Below are positions 51,309 to 60,272 of a stretch of DNA of 64,000 bases, one piece after another. Numbering within the stretch: position 1 is the stretch's first letter; each line of letters opens with the position of its first letter. The notes beneath the pieces are model-generated. The model searched no databases. It was not told where the DNA came from and saw only the letters and a program-made list of their open reading frames with translations. The translations under genes and the position numbers were made by a program. Origin of the DNA: Anaerotignum sp. (lineage in GTDB: Bacteria > Bacillota > Clostridia > Lachnospirales > Anaerotignaceae); the NCBI GenBank assembly GCA_020024455.1, contig JAHHTU010000004.1, positions 1 to 64,000 of the forward strand. Direction: 5' to 3'.

Positions 51309-52006
51309 TATTGGAGGCAACATTTACCAAAAAATTAAAAACAGAAACGTTATCCATTTCTTTTGTGTTGGAAAATGAAGTATTGGGGATTTTGGGCAAA
51401 AGCGGCTGTGGAAAAAGTATGACATTGCGTTGTCTGGCAGGGATACAAAAACCGGATAGTGGTCGGATTGTGTTAGATGGCAAGGTTTTGTTTGACAGCA
51501 CAAACAAAATTTGTTTGAAACCGCAAAAAAGACAAATGGGATATTTGTTCCAGAATTATGCATTGTTTCCCAATATGACAGTCAGACAAAACATTGCCTT
51601 TGCTTGTACGGATACCCATATGGTCACACAGCTTTTGGAACGTTTTTATTTGGAGAATGTGGCAGATTTGTTTCCGTCTGTGCTTTCGGGCGGGCAACAG
51701 CAAAGAGCGGCAATGGCAAGAATGTTGGCGGCAAAGCCAAAGGTCTTGTTGTTAGATGAGCCGTTTTCGGCATTGGATAGCTTTTTGAAACAAGAAGTGG
51801 AAAAAGAAGTACAAGCTGTGTTGACTGCTTATGGCGGTGTGGCAATCGTGGTTTCGCATAACAAAGGCGAAATTTATCGTTTGACACAAAAATGTATGGT
51901 GATGGAACAGGGAGAAATTGCAGAATATGGGGATACAAAGCAGTTGTTTTGCTGTCCAAAATCAAAAGAGGGCAAATTGTTGATACAAGGAGGAAGCGAT
52001 GATTGA
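51305..52006 (+). CDS. modC: Molybdate ABC transporter ATP-binding protein, lacking MOP domain
   Basis: This 233-aa ATPase has Walker A LGKSGCGKSMTLRCLAG, signature LSGGQQQRAAMARML, Walker B VLLLDEPFSALD and the H-loop VVSHNKGE. Only the nucleotide-binding domain is present. The C-terminal molybdate-sensing MOP/TOBE domain of the about 350-residue E. coli ModC is absent. The start is TTG 51305, ten bases after AAAGGAGG. TTG 51311 is an alternative. It overlaps modB by 4 and the desulfurase gene by 8 bases. Confidence 0.94.
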   Translation: MILEATFTKKLKTETLSISFVLENEVLGILGKSGCGKSMTLRCLAGIQKPDSGRIVLDGKVLFDSTNKICLKPQKRQMGYLFQNYALFPNMTVRQNIAFACTDTHMVTQLLERFYLENVADLFPSVLSGGQQQRAAMARMLAAKPKVLLLDEPFSALDSFLKQEVEKEVQAVLTAYGGVAIVVSHNKGEIYRLTQKCMVMEQGEIAEYGDTKQLFCCPKSKEGKLLIQGGSDD

Positions 52007-53141
52007 TTTGAATCATGCCGCAACATCAACCAGAAAACCAAAACAAGTGGCAAAGGCGGTGTATGATGCCATACTGCATATGGGAAATTGCGGTAGGGGC
52101 AATGATAAAACAGCTTTGGATACGGCAAGAATGATATACCAAACCAGAAAAAAGATTGCAACATTGTTTGATGTGCCAAACCCAAGCCATGTGGTATTTA
52201 CGGCAAATGCCACACAGAGCTTGAATATGGCGATTTGTGGATTATTGCAAAAAGGCGACCATGTGATTACCACTTGTATGGAGCATAACAGTGTATTGCG
52301 TCCGTTATACCAAAAACAAAAAGAGGGTGTGGAGATTTCATTTGTGCCATGTGATGCAAAAGGTGTTTTGGCATACGCACAGCTACCATTGCTGTTGCAA
52401 AAAAATACCAAAATGGTTATCTGCACACACGCCTCAAATGTAACAGGGAATGTGAATGAGATTGCAAAAATCGGGGCATTTTGTAAACAACATGGATTGC
52501 TGTTTGTGGTAGACGCTTCGCAAACGGCTGGTCTGCTCCCTATCTCTATGCAAAATATGCATATTGATGTATTATGTTTTACAGGACATAAATGTTTGAT
52601 GGGGCCACAGGGGACAGGTGGGCTTTGTATCGCAGAAGGAATAGAAATTCCAAGTTTTTATACCGGTGGGACAGGTGTACAGAGTTTTTCCAAAACACAG
52701 CCGGATATGTACCCCGAACATTTGGAGGCAGGTACACTCAACGGACATGGCATTGCAGGCTTATCGGCGGCATTGGATTTTATACAAACGGTTGGATTGG
52801 AGCATATCTATCAGAAAGAATATACACACATGATGCAATTTTATGATGGTATCAAAAAAATACCGCAAATCAAGATATATGGAGATTTTGATGCCAAAAC
52901 CCGTGTGCCGATTGTGACGTGTAACATACAAAATGTGCCATCTGACCAAGTTTGTGATACGTTGGCGTATGCATATGGCATTGCAGTGCGTGGCGGTGTG
53001 CATTGTGCCCCATTGCTGCATGAAGCATTGGGGACGGACAAACAAGGTGCTGTACGGTTTAGTTTTGGGTATTTTGTGACGCAACAAGAAGTAAATACAG
53101 CAATTTTGGCAATGCAAGAGATTGTGGAGGGATTGACATGA
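51999..53141 (+). CDS. Cysteine desulfurase-like PLP enzyme (EF2568 type)
   Basis: This 380-aa class V aminotransferase-fold enzyme should release sulfur from cysteine, or selenium from selenocysteine. VVDASQTAGLLP supplies the PLP Asp and Gln, and FTGHKCLMGPQGTGG the Schiff-base lysine (K198). VRGGVHCAPLLHEALG contains the catalytic cysteine. The N-terminus MIDLNHAATSTRKP is typical. Members of this subgroup accompany selD/yqeB/yqeC clusters and probably provide S or Se for the molybdenum cofactor. The start at 51999 follows GGAGG. Confidence 0.92.
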   Translation: MIDLNHAATSTRKPKQVAKAVYDAILHMGNCGRGNDKTALDTARMIYQTRKKIATLFDVPNPSHVVFTANATQSLNMAICGLLQKGDHVITTCMEHNSVLRPLYQKQKEGVEISFVPCDAKGVLAYAQLPLLLQKNTKMVICTHASNVTGNVNEIAKIGAFCKQHGLLFVVDASQTAGLLPISMQNMHIDVLCFTGHKCLMGPQGTGGLCIAEGIEIPSFYTGGTGVQSFSKTQPDMYPEHLEAGTLNGHGIAGLSAALDFIQTVGLEHIYQKEYTHMMQFYDGIKKIPQIKIYGDFDAKTRVPIVTCNIQNVPSDQVCDTLAYAYGIAVRGGVHCAPLLHEALGTDKQGAVRFSFGYFVTQQEVNTAILAMQEIVEGLT

Positions 53142-53368
53142 GAGAGAAAACAGCAAGTTTTGTGGTCACATTTCAGACCACGACAGCAGCGTTGGCTTGG
53201 GAAGATGCCGCAAAACAAAAGGGACTTTCCGGCAGATTGATACCACTACCACAACAAATTTCCGCAGATTGTGGATTGGCTTGGAAAATGGCATTGGCAG
53301 AAAAAGAAACCGCAAAATCATTTTTGCAGAATTTGTCGTATGATATGGTATATGAATTGTTGCTTTGA
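53138..53368 (+). CDS. DUF3343 putative Se/S carrier-like protein
   Basis: This 76-aa protein has the family's single conserved cysteine in the motif ADCGLAWKM (Cys45). An N-terminal strand (SFVVTFQTTTAAL) resembles small sulfur-carrier folds. It overlaps the desulfurase by 4 bases and yqeC begins within nine bases of its stop. The arrangement fits a carrier that takes persulfide or perselenide from the desulfurase, but no biochemistry is shown here. Confidence 0.82.
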   Translation: MREKTASFVVTFQTTTAALAWEDAAKQKGLSGRLIPLPQQISADCGLAWKMALAEKETAKSFLQNLSYDMVYELLL

Positions 53369-53376
53369 GGTGTGAT

Positions 53377-54081
53377 ATGGATTTGTGGAAAATATGCCAA
53401 ATGACACAGACAGCAAAATGCATTTGCGTGGTGGGCAGTGGCGGCAAAACAAGCTTGCTGTATCATTTGGCAAACGCATATCGCAAACAGGGGAAAACGG
53501 TACTTGTGACAACAACAACCAAAATGTATATCCCAAGTGCATATACGGTATTATCGGGTGATATTTTGGAAATACAACAAAAAATAAAGCAATGGGGATT
53601 TGTGGTTGCAGGGATACCTTGTCAATATGGGAAAATGCAAGGGTTGCCAAAAGCGGTTTGGGAACAGGTTTTTTTGATGGCAGATATGATACTGGTAGAG
53701 GCTGACGGTGCAAAACGATTGCCTTTGAAAATGCCAAACGACACAGAACCGGTATTACCAAAAGAATGCGACTTTTTGGTGACGGTTGTGGGACTGTCTT
53801 GTTTGGGAAAACCATTGGGGCAAGTATGCCATCGCTGGCATTTGACCAAAGACTTTGGATATACTGCCAATACGATTGTGACAGAGGAAATGGTTGTCCA
53901 TATTTTGCAGAAAGGGTATGCAACGTATTGGCGTAAATATGCAGGCTGTGTTTTTGTCAATCAAGTGGATTGTGTGACAAAAAAACAGGCGGCATATTTT
54001 GCAAAACAATTTCCGATAACGACGATTTTAGGAAGTTTACAAAGCCAAAAGAGAGGAATAACAGAACATGAAACAATATGA
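53377..54081 (+). CDS. yqeC: Selenium cofactor biosynthesis protein YqeC
   Basis: This 234-aa protein has a P-loop near the N-terminus (CVVGSGGKTSLLYHLA, about residues 17-32). VLVTTTTKMYIP and ILVEADGAKRLPLKMPND are the YqeC hallmarks. The family occurs with selD, yqeB and molybdenum hydroxylases and is needed for the selenium-containing cofactor. Its reaction is unknown, though a nucleotide-dependent step is likely. The ATG at 53377 is set by GAGGTG. It overlaps the XdhC gene by 14 bases. Confidence 0.92.
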   Translation: MDLWKICQMTQTAKCICVVGSGGKTSLLYHLANAYRKQGKTVLVTTTTKMYIPSAYTVLSGDILEIQQKIKQWGFVVAGIPCQYGKMQGLPKAVWEQVFLMADMILVEADGAKRLPLKMPNDTEPVLPKECDFLVTVVGLSCLGKPLGQVCHRWHLTKDFGYTANTIVTEEMVVHILQKGYATYWRKYAGCVFVNQVDCVTKKQAAYFAKQFPITTILGSLQSQKRGITEHETI

Positions 54082-55078
54082 AAAAACAGTGCAACAACAG
54101 TTACGACACAAGGATTGGCTTGGGAGTGCTTTGGTTTTTGAGGGGGAAAAACAAGGGACTTATTTTTTGTTTGATGAAACAGAAATTTGTGGCGGGCAAA
54201 ATGATGCTTGGACAGAAAAATGTTTTCAGATGGTGAAAGAACAAAAAAACGGTACTGTGGTGGATATAGATGGCAGTGCTATATTTGTAGAACGTTTTTG
54301 CGGCACACCACGCTGGGTGATATTGGGTGGCGGGCATATCTCATTGGCATTGGCAGACTTGGGTAAAATGTTGGGATTTCATGTGACGGTTGTGGACGAC
54401 CGCAAGGAATTTGTGAACAAAGAGCGGTTTCCGCAAGCAGATTGTTTGATTTGTGATGATTTTTCCTGTGTGTTTGATAAAATTCCTGATTTTTCGGAGA
54501 CCTATTATATTGTGGTGACAAGAGGACATCAGGCGGATTTTGTTTGTGCAAAACAAATTTGCAACAGAAAATATACCTATTTTGGTATGATTGGCAGTCG
54601 TACAAAAGTGGCAAAAACAAGACAAAGATTGTTGGAGGCAGGTATTTCGCAAATACAAATAGACACCATATATGCCCCCATTGGTTTGAAAATCGGTGCG
54701 GTGACACCAGAGGAAATTGCGGTTTGTATTGCGGCAGAAGTGATACAAGTCAAAAATCAAAAGCCGATGGAAACCATAGCGGGAAATTTTTTGCAGACCG
54801 TACAGCAACAAACAAATGGCATGGTGGCAATGATTGTGGAAAAAGAAGGCTCTGCACCAAGAGCCGCAGGTGCAAGAATGTTTGTGCAAAACGGAAAGCT
54901 CGTTTGTGGCACGATTGGCGGCGGTGCCATCGAACAGCAAGCCATCAAACATTGTGCAACCATGCAACAGCAAGGCACAGTGTTTGATGTACAAAGATAT
55001 GTGCTAAACCAGAAAGAAAGTGCAGGATTGGGCATGATTTGCGGGGGCAACAATACGGTATTTTTTTATAAAATTTAG
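54068..55078 (+). CDS. XdhC-family maturation protein with reversed domain order
   Basis: This 336-aa protein binds or sulfurates molybdenum cofactor in related systems. Here the Rossmann domain comes first (about 78-225, VILGGGHISLALADLG and VVDDRKEFVNKERFP). The XdhC/CoxI domain comes last (about 235-336, EGSAPRAAGAR at 260-270 and GTIGGGAIE at 281-289). In usual XdhC proteins the order is the opposite. Residues 1-75 resemble the segment that normally joins the two domains. It is the last gene of the Mo/Se operon. A maturation role is supported by context. Confidence 0.88.
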   Translation: MKQYEKTVQQQLRHKDWLGSALVFEGEKQGTYFLFDETEICGGQNDAWTEKCFQMVKEQKNGTVVDIDGSAIFVERFCGTPRWVILGGGHISLALADLGKMLGFHVTVVDDRKEFVNKERFPQADCLICDDFSCVFDKIPDFSETYYIVVTRGHQADFVCAKQICNRKYTYFGMIGSRTKVAKTRQRLLEAGISQIQIDTIYAPIGLKIGAVTPEEIAVCIAAEVIQVKNQKPMETIAGNFLQTVQQQTNGMVAMIVEKEGSAPRAAGARMFVQNGKLVCGTIGGGAIEQQAIKHCATMQQQGTVFDVQRYVLNQKESAGLGMICGGNNTVFFYKI

Positions 55079-55207
55079 AAATTCTTAAAAAATAGAGCAT
55101 GATGTTTTGTTACAAATACAACTGTATGCATTTAGAAACAACTAGCCTGAAAATCATTATTTTATGCGGATATTGCGATTTTTATGAAAAGTTTGTTGCG
55201 AAAAATA

Positions 55208-55236
55208 TTGACAAGATTGTTAAACTTTCGTATACT
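55208..55236 (+). promoter_or_regulatory. Strong SigA-type promoter of the NlpC/P60 gene
   Basis: TTGACA (55208-55213) and TATACT (55231-55236), spacer 17. The preceding 130 bases after the XdhC stop contain no gene or clear terminator that I can see. Confidence 0.75.
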
Positions 55237-55288
55237 GACTGTAATAGATTTGTAATAATTTGAATAGATGATGGTGGAGGAAGTCTAA

Positions 55289-56410
55289 ATGACAGTGAAA
55301 AATATCATTCGCCAAGCTTGCGTGACAGCAACTTGTGTGATTATGGGTACAACAGCTGCTTTTGCCGCTGATATGGGACAAGCAACAGGAAATGATGTCA
55401 ATGTACGTATTGCAGCAGGTACAACTGCAAATATATTGGGACAAATCAATGCAGGCACAAAATATGAAGTAACCGGCAGAAGTGGCAGCTGGTATCAAAT
55501 TGCCTACAATGGACAAAATGGTTTTGTTGCGGGTGATTACTTCAAAATAACATCGGCAGATGGCAAAGTGACAGCAAACGGTGTCAATATTCGTGCAAAA
55601 GCAAGTACAAACAGCAGTGTGATTGGTACTGCAAACCAAGGCGATGTATTCAAAACTGTCGGCAGAAACGATGGCTGGTATCAAATCGAATATAATGGCA
55701 AAGAAGCATATATTGGCAAAGATTATTTAGCAGGGGAAAACCTTTCTTCCCTGACAGAAATTGGCAGTGCCGCAGACAGTGTACAACCGGCAGCAGCACA
55801 ACGTCAATATGCAGTGGTCAATTCCGGTTCCGGTTTGAAATTGAGAAAAGAAGCCTCTTTGATTTCTCATACATTGCAGGTATTGCCCAATGGCAGTGTG
55901 GTTGATGTAGACCGTGTTGGCCCCAAATGGGTGCGTGTCATCACAGACAACGGTCAAAAAGGTTATGTGAGTGCAGAATATGTAAGCGTACATAATGGAG
56001 AAAAACCCTCTCGTGTGACAACATTTTCTTCCGGTAAAGGGGAAGAAATTGTAAATTATGCAAGACAATTTGTTGGGACACCTTATGTATGGGGTGGTAC
56101 CAATTTGAGAAGTGGTGTAGACTGTTCCGGTTTTGTATATGCTGTGTTGCGTGACTTTGGCGTGAGTGTCAGCAGAAGCTCTGCAACAATGGTGAATAAT
56201 GGGGTAAGTATCAACAAGTCTGAATTGCAGGCAGGCGACTTGGTATTCTTCAACACCGGTGGAAACAGCGGTATCAGTCATGTAGGCATTTACATGGGGG
56301 ACGGAAATTATATCCATTCCACAGACGGGAAAGGCAATGGTGTAACCATCACACCTTTGAACACCGGATATAGTGCAAGAACCTATGTTTGTGCAAGACG
56401 TGTATTGTAA
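55289..56410 (+). CDS. Secreted SH3-domain NlpC/P60 peptidoglycan endopeptidase
   Basis: This 373-aa exported cell-wall hydrolase has a signal peptide at residues 1-27 (ending TAAFA). Three bacterial SH3 domains follow (about 35-90, 95-150, 170-230), each with an N-V/L-R motif and a W-x-x-I/V strand. The C-terminal NlpC/P60 domain has the catalytic triad in GVDCSGFVYAVL, SHVGIYMGDGNY and YIHS. It should cleave stem peptides (D-Glu/meso-DAP type). It starts at ATG 55289 after GGAGGAAG and is its own transcription unit. Confidence 0.94.
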   Translation: MTVKNIIRQACVTATCVIMGTTAAFAADMGQATGNDVNVRIAAGTTANILGQINAGTKYEVTGRSGSWYQIAYNGQNGFVAGDYFKITSADGKVTANGVNIRAKASTNSSVIGTANQGDVFKTVGRNDGWYQIEYNGKEAYIGKDYLAGENLSSLTEIGSAADSVQPAAAQRQYAVVNSGSGLKLRKEASLISHTLQVLPNGSVVDVDRVGPKWVRVITDNGQKGYVSAEYVSVHNGEKPSRVTTFSSGKGEEIVNYARQFVGTPYVWGGTNLRSGVDCSGFVYAVLRDFGVSVSRSSATMVNNGVSINKSELQAGDLVFFNTGGNSGISHVGIYMGDGNYIHSTDGKGNGVTITPLNTGYSARTYVCARRVL

Positions 56411-56424
56411 TCTGTCATGAAAAG

Positions 56425-56460
56425 AAAAAGGTATTGTTTGTAAAAACAATATCTTTTTTT
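56425..56460 (+). terminator. Rho-independent terminator
   Basis: AAAAAGGTATTGTTT (56425-56439) and AAACAATATCTTTTT (56444-56458) with loop GTAA, ending in seven T. Confidence 0.85.
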
Positions 56461-56572
56461 GATGCCTGCATAGAATTTTTTATAAAATCGCAGAATATTT
56501 TGTATAAAATATTTGCAATATGGAAAAATCTGTATCAAAAACAGAAAAAACTCTGGTTTTGTAAAACAATAA

Positions 56573-56601
56573 TTGCATACAAACAACGGCTATGCTACAA
56601 T
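56573..56601 (+). promoter_or_regulatory. SigA-type promoter of typA
   Basis: TTGCAT (56573-56578) and TACAAT (56596-56601), spacer 17. Confidence 0.6.
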
Positions 56602-56643
56602 ATGATGATGTATGAAAATTTGAAAGAGATGGAGAAGCAGAAT

Positions 56644-58476
56644 ATGAAACAAAGTATGGAACATATCAGAAACGTGGCAATCATTGCACACGTTGACCAT
56701 GGTAAAACAACATTGGTAGACCAGTTATTACGTCAGAGCGGTATTTTTCGTTCAAACCAAGTGGTACAGGAACGTGTGATGGACAGTGGTGATATCGAAA
56801 GAGAACGTGGTATCACCATTTTATCCAAAAATACAGCTGTGCATTATGGCGATATTAAAATCAATATCATTGACACACCGGGACACGCAGACTTTGGTGG
56901 CGAAGTGGAACGTGTGTTGAAAATGGTAGATGGGGTTGTGTTGGTGGTAGATGCGTTTGAAGGCCCTATGCCACAGACAAAGTTTGTATTGCGTAAAGCA
57001 TTGGAATTGAACCACCCCGTTGTGGTATGTGTGAACAAAGTCGATAGACCGGAAGCACGTCCGCAGGAAGTGGTAGACGAAGTTTTGGAATTGTTCTTGG
57101 AATTAGATGCCAATGACAATCAGTTGGATTCTCCTTTTGTGTTTGCATCTGCAAGAAGTGGGTATGCCTCTGAAAATCCCGATGACAGAGAAGGCGATAT
57201 GAAACCTTTGTTTGAAGCAATCGTAGACCATATCCCTGCACCACAAGGCGATACGGAAGCACCTTTGCAGGCATTGATTTCTACCATTGATTACAGCGAG
57301 TATGTGGGTAGAATCGGTATCGGTAAAATCGAAAACGGAACATTGCGTGTCAATGACGAAGTTGTGGTTTTGAATATGCACAATGCGGAAAGTCAGAAAA
57401 AAGTGCGTATCACAAAACTGTACGAATTTGAAGGCTTGCAAAGAGTGGAAGTCAAAGAAGCAGGCGTAGGCAATATTGTTGCGTTGAGCGGTATTGAAAA
57501 CATCATGATTGGGGACACCATCTGTTCTCCTGCAAAACCGGAGGCTCTGCCATTTGTAAAAATTTCTGAACCTACATTGTCCATGACATTCTCTGTCAAT
57601 GACAGTCCATTTGCGGGACAAGAAGGGAAATTTGTCACTTCCCGCCATTTGCGTGACAGATTGATGAAAGAATTGCAGACAGACGTAAGTTTGCGTGTGG
57701 AAGATACAGATTCCATGGACGCTTTGAAAGTTTCCGGTCGTGGGGAATTGCATTTGTCCATTTTGATTGAAACATTACGCAGAGAAGGTTATGAATTCCA
57801 AGTTTCCAAGCCTGAAGTATTGTTCCACGATATCGAAGGCAAAAAATGCGAACCGATGGAAGCGGTAACCATTGACGTACCGGAAGAATTTGTAGGCAAT
57901 GTTATTGAAAAACTGGGTGGCAGAAAAGGTGAAATGACCAATATGTATCCTTCCAAAGGCGGATATACCCGTTTGGAATTCTCCATTCCTGCAAGAGGTC
58001 TGATAGGATATCGCAGTGAATTTATGACAGATACCAAAGGCAACGGTATCTTGAATTCTGTATTTGATGGATATGAACCATACAAAGGCGAAATTCCAAT
58101 CAGAGCCCAAGGTTCTTTGGTGGCGTTTGAAAGCGGGGAAGCAATCACATATGGCTTGTACAATGCACAGGAAAGAGGCGATTTGTTCATTGGTGCAGGC
58201 GTGAAAGTATACGAAGGTATGATTGTTGGCAGAAATGCAAGAGCAGATGATATGGACATCAACGTTTGCAAGAAAAAACAGTTGACCAATACACGTTCTT
58301 CCGGCTCTGATGATGCATTGCGTTTGACACCTGCAATCCAGATGTCTTTGGAACAATGCATGGAATTTATTGGGGAAGATGAATTGTTGGAAGTCACACC
58401 AATCAGTTTGCGTATGCGTAAAAAAGTATTGGATTGTAACCAACGCAGAAAAATCAGAGTACACGGCAACAGATAA
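56644..58476 (+). CDS. typA: Translational GTPase TypA/BipA
   Basis: This 610-aa ribosome-associated GTPase is involved in large-subunit assembly and stress adaptation. G1 is AHVDHGKTTLVDQLL. G2 lies in ERERGITILSKN, G3 is DTPGHADFGGEVERVL, and G4 is NKVDR. The BipA-specific C-terminal region contains ARGLIGYRSEFMTDTKGNG. ATG 56644 is chosen after GGAGAAG. The open frame extends upstream through the promoter, which cannot be coding. Length is normal. Confidence 0.97.
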   Translation: MKQSMEHIRNVAIIAHVDHGKTTLVDQLLRQSGIFRSNQVVQERVMDSGDIERERGITILSKNTAVHYGDIKINIIDTPGHADFGGEVERVLKMVDGVVLVVDAFEGPMPQTKFVLRKALELNHPVVVCVNKVDRPEARPQEVVDEVLELFLELDANDNQLDSPFVFASARSGYASENPDDREGDMKPLFEAIVDHIPAPQGDTEAPLQALISTIDYSEYVGRIGIGKIENGTLRVNDEVVVLNMHNAESQKKVRITKLYEFEGLQRVEVKEAGVGNIVALSGIENIMIGDTICSPAKPEALPFVKISEPTLSMTFSVNDSPFAGQEGKFVTSRHLRDRLMKELQTDVSLRVEDTDSMDALKVSGRGELHLSILIETLRREGYEFQVSKPEVLFHDIEGKKCEPMEAVTIDVPEEFVGNVIEKLGGRKGEMTNMYPSKGGYTRLEFSIPARGLIGYRSEFMTDTKGNGILNSVFDGYEPYKGEIPIRAQGSLVAFESGEAITYGLYNAQERGDLFIGAGVKVYEGMIVGRNARADDMDINVCKKKQLTNTRSSGSDDALRLTPAIQMSLEQCMEFIGEDELLEVTPISLRMRKKVLDCNQRRKIRVHGNR

Positions 58477-58510
58477 ACAGACAGAGAAGTGATATAAACA
58501 GAGGTGCGGT

Positions 58511-60142
58511 ATGACAGAGAAAACAAAGCAAAAAGGCTCCTTTTTGAAACAAGCGGCAATCTTGGCATTTGCAGGGATATTGGTACGCTTTTTGGGGTTT
58601 GTGTATCGTGTGCCAATGACCAATATGTTGGGGGACGTCGGAAACGGCATCTATGGGGCAGGATACAATATTTATATGTTTTTGCTGATACTGTCCTCTG
58701 CGGGACTTCCTGCGGCAATATCAAAATTGGTTTCGGAGCGATTGGCTTTACATCAATATCGAAACGCACATCGGGTGTTTCAGGTGTCGTTTCTGATTTC
58801 TACGACACTGGGTATGTTTTTTGCCATACTGCTTGCTTTGACAGCGAAAAAAATGGCAGTGTTGGTATCATCGCCCGATAGTTATTATGCGATTTTGACA
58901 CTTTGCCCCACATTGGTGATTGTGGCTGTGATGTCTGTGTATCGTGGCTACTTCCAAGGTATGCATACGATGGTGCCGACAGCAATTTCTCAAATTGTGG
59001 AACAAATATTCAATGCATTTTTCAGTGTGTATTTGGCATATCTGTTTTTGGGCTGGTATGTGCCAGTGGGACAAACCAAAAACTTACCATTGGGTGCGGC
59101 AGGCGGTACGATGGGTACCGGCATTGGTGCGGCGGCAGGTTTGGTTGTTGTATGGATTAGTTATCTGCTGATTCGTCCGGATTTGTTAAAACGTGCAAAA
59201 AGATGCCAACAACCGCATGAGGAAAGTAAAAAACAGTTGGCAAAAAAAATTATGAAAACGGCATTGCCCATCATTGCAGGTACGGCGGTATTTAGTATCA
59301 CGAACTTGATTGATATGGGTATGGTGACAAAGATATTGAAAGATATCGGCTTTTCGGATATGGAGGCAACGGCATTGTATGGGCAGTTAAACGGGAAATA
59401 TGTGACACTGACCACATTGCCCGTTTCCATATCCACAGCCATTGCAACCGCAGTATTGCCAAGCATTGCGGCTTCCAACCGTTTGGGCGAGAAAAAACAA
59501 GTCAAACGAAAAATGAACTTGACTATGCGTATTTCCATGATTATTTCTGTGCCTGCATCTGTGGGGATTGCGGTATTGGGCCCGCAGATATTGGCAATGT
59601 TGTTTCCATCTGCAAAAGAAGGCGGTATGCTTTTGGTTGTGGGTGGGGTATCCATTATCTTTTTGGCATTGTGCCAAACAGCAACAGGCGTATTGCAAGG
59701 CTTGGGACACATCAAAGTGCCTGTGGTGGGTGCTTTATTGGGTGCAGTGACAAAAGTTATTTTGAATGCCATTTTGATACCCATTCCCATGTTGAATGTA
59801 TTGGGAGCGGTGCTTTCCACAACAGGCTGTTATTTGGTGGCGGCGTTGTTTGATGTGTATATGTTATCTCGTATCACACAGGTACGGTTTGACTGGAATC
59901 GTGTGATGCTAAAACCCATTTTGGGGGCGGTTGTGATGGGCATTGCGGCTTTGGGTATTTATCATGGTTTGTTTGCTGTATTGCCATACAATATCCTTTG
60001 TACATTGACCGCAATCGTGGTGGCAATGGTGGTATATGCCATTGTGATGTTATGGATTGGCGGTATCCAAGAGGAAGATTTGCAAGCAATGCCAATGGGT
60101 GGCAGGCTGGTGCGGATTTGTCAAAAAATAAAACGAATATAA
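58511..60142 (+). CDS. MOP-family lipid flippase, SpoVB/MurJ-like
   Basis: This 543-aa membrane protein has about 14 helices. FAGILVRFLGFVYRVPM at the N-terminus is typical of the SpoVB branch of the polysaccharide-transport/MATE-like superfamily. AAGGTMGTGIGAAAG and the C-terminal LQGLGHIKVPVVGALLGAV support it. Relatives flip lipid II or other undecaprenyl-linked precursors, linking it to uppP/uppS elsewhere in the window. It starts at ATG 58511, 34 bases after typA, behind AGAGGTGCG. Confidence 0.9.
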   Translation: MTEKTKQKGSFLKQAAILAFAGILVRFLGFVYRVPMTNMLGDVGNGIYGAGYNIYMFLLILSSAGLPAAISKLVSERLALHQYRNAHRVFQVSFLISTTLGMFFAILLALTAKKMAVLVSSPDSYYAILTLCPTLVIVAVMSVYRGYFQGMHTMVPTAISQIVEQIFNAFFSVYLAYLFLGWYVPVGQTKNLPLGAAGGTMGTGIGAAAGLVVVWISYLLIRPDLLKRAKRCQQPHEESKKQLAKKIMKTALPIIAGTAVFSITNLIDMGMVTKILKDIGFSDMEATALYGQLNGKYVTLTTLPVSISTAIATAVLPSIAASNRLGEKKQVKRKMNLTMRISMIISVPASVGIAVLGPQILAMLFPSAKEGGMLLVVGGVSIIFLALCQTATGVLQGLGHIKVPVVGALLGAVTKVILNAILIPIPMLNVLGAVLSTTGCYLVAALFDVYMLSRITQVRFDWNRVMLKPILGAVVMGIAALGIYHGLFAVLPYNILCTLTAIVVAMVVYAIVMLWIGGIQEEDLQAMPMGGRLVRICQKIKRI

Positions 60143-60150
60143 GCACAGGG

Positions 60151-60187
60151 ACAGCGTGGTTTTGATACTATGCTGTTTTCTTTTTTT
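60151..60187 (+). terminator. Rho-independent terminator
   Basis: ACAGCGTGGT (60151-60160) pairs with ACTATGCTGT (60167-60176, two G-T pairs), followed by TTTCTTTTTTT. Confidence 0.75.
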
Positions 60188-60231
60188 GAAAATAAATCCA
60201 TGGTTTTGTGGTAGAAGAAACAAATGTTTTG

Positions 60232-60240
60232 TGATATACT
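60232..60240 (+). promoter_or_regulatory. Extended -10 promoter candidate for uvrC
   Basis: TGATATACT has the TGN extension before a TATACT box. No good -35 is present 17 bases upstream. Confidence 0.35.
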
Positions 60241-60272
60241 ATGCAAAAAGCAAATTGGACAGGTGAGAAAAT

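Noticed and set aside
56389..56643. N-terminal extension of TypA by 85 residues
   Set aside because: The open frame runs through a terminator and a clear promoter. The sequence is AT-rich and unlike any TypA N-terminus.
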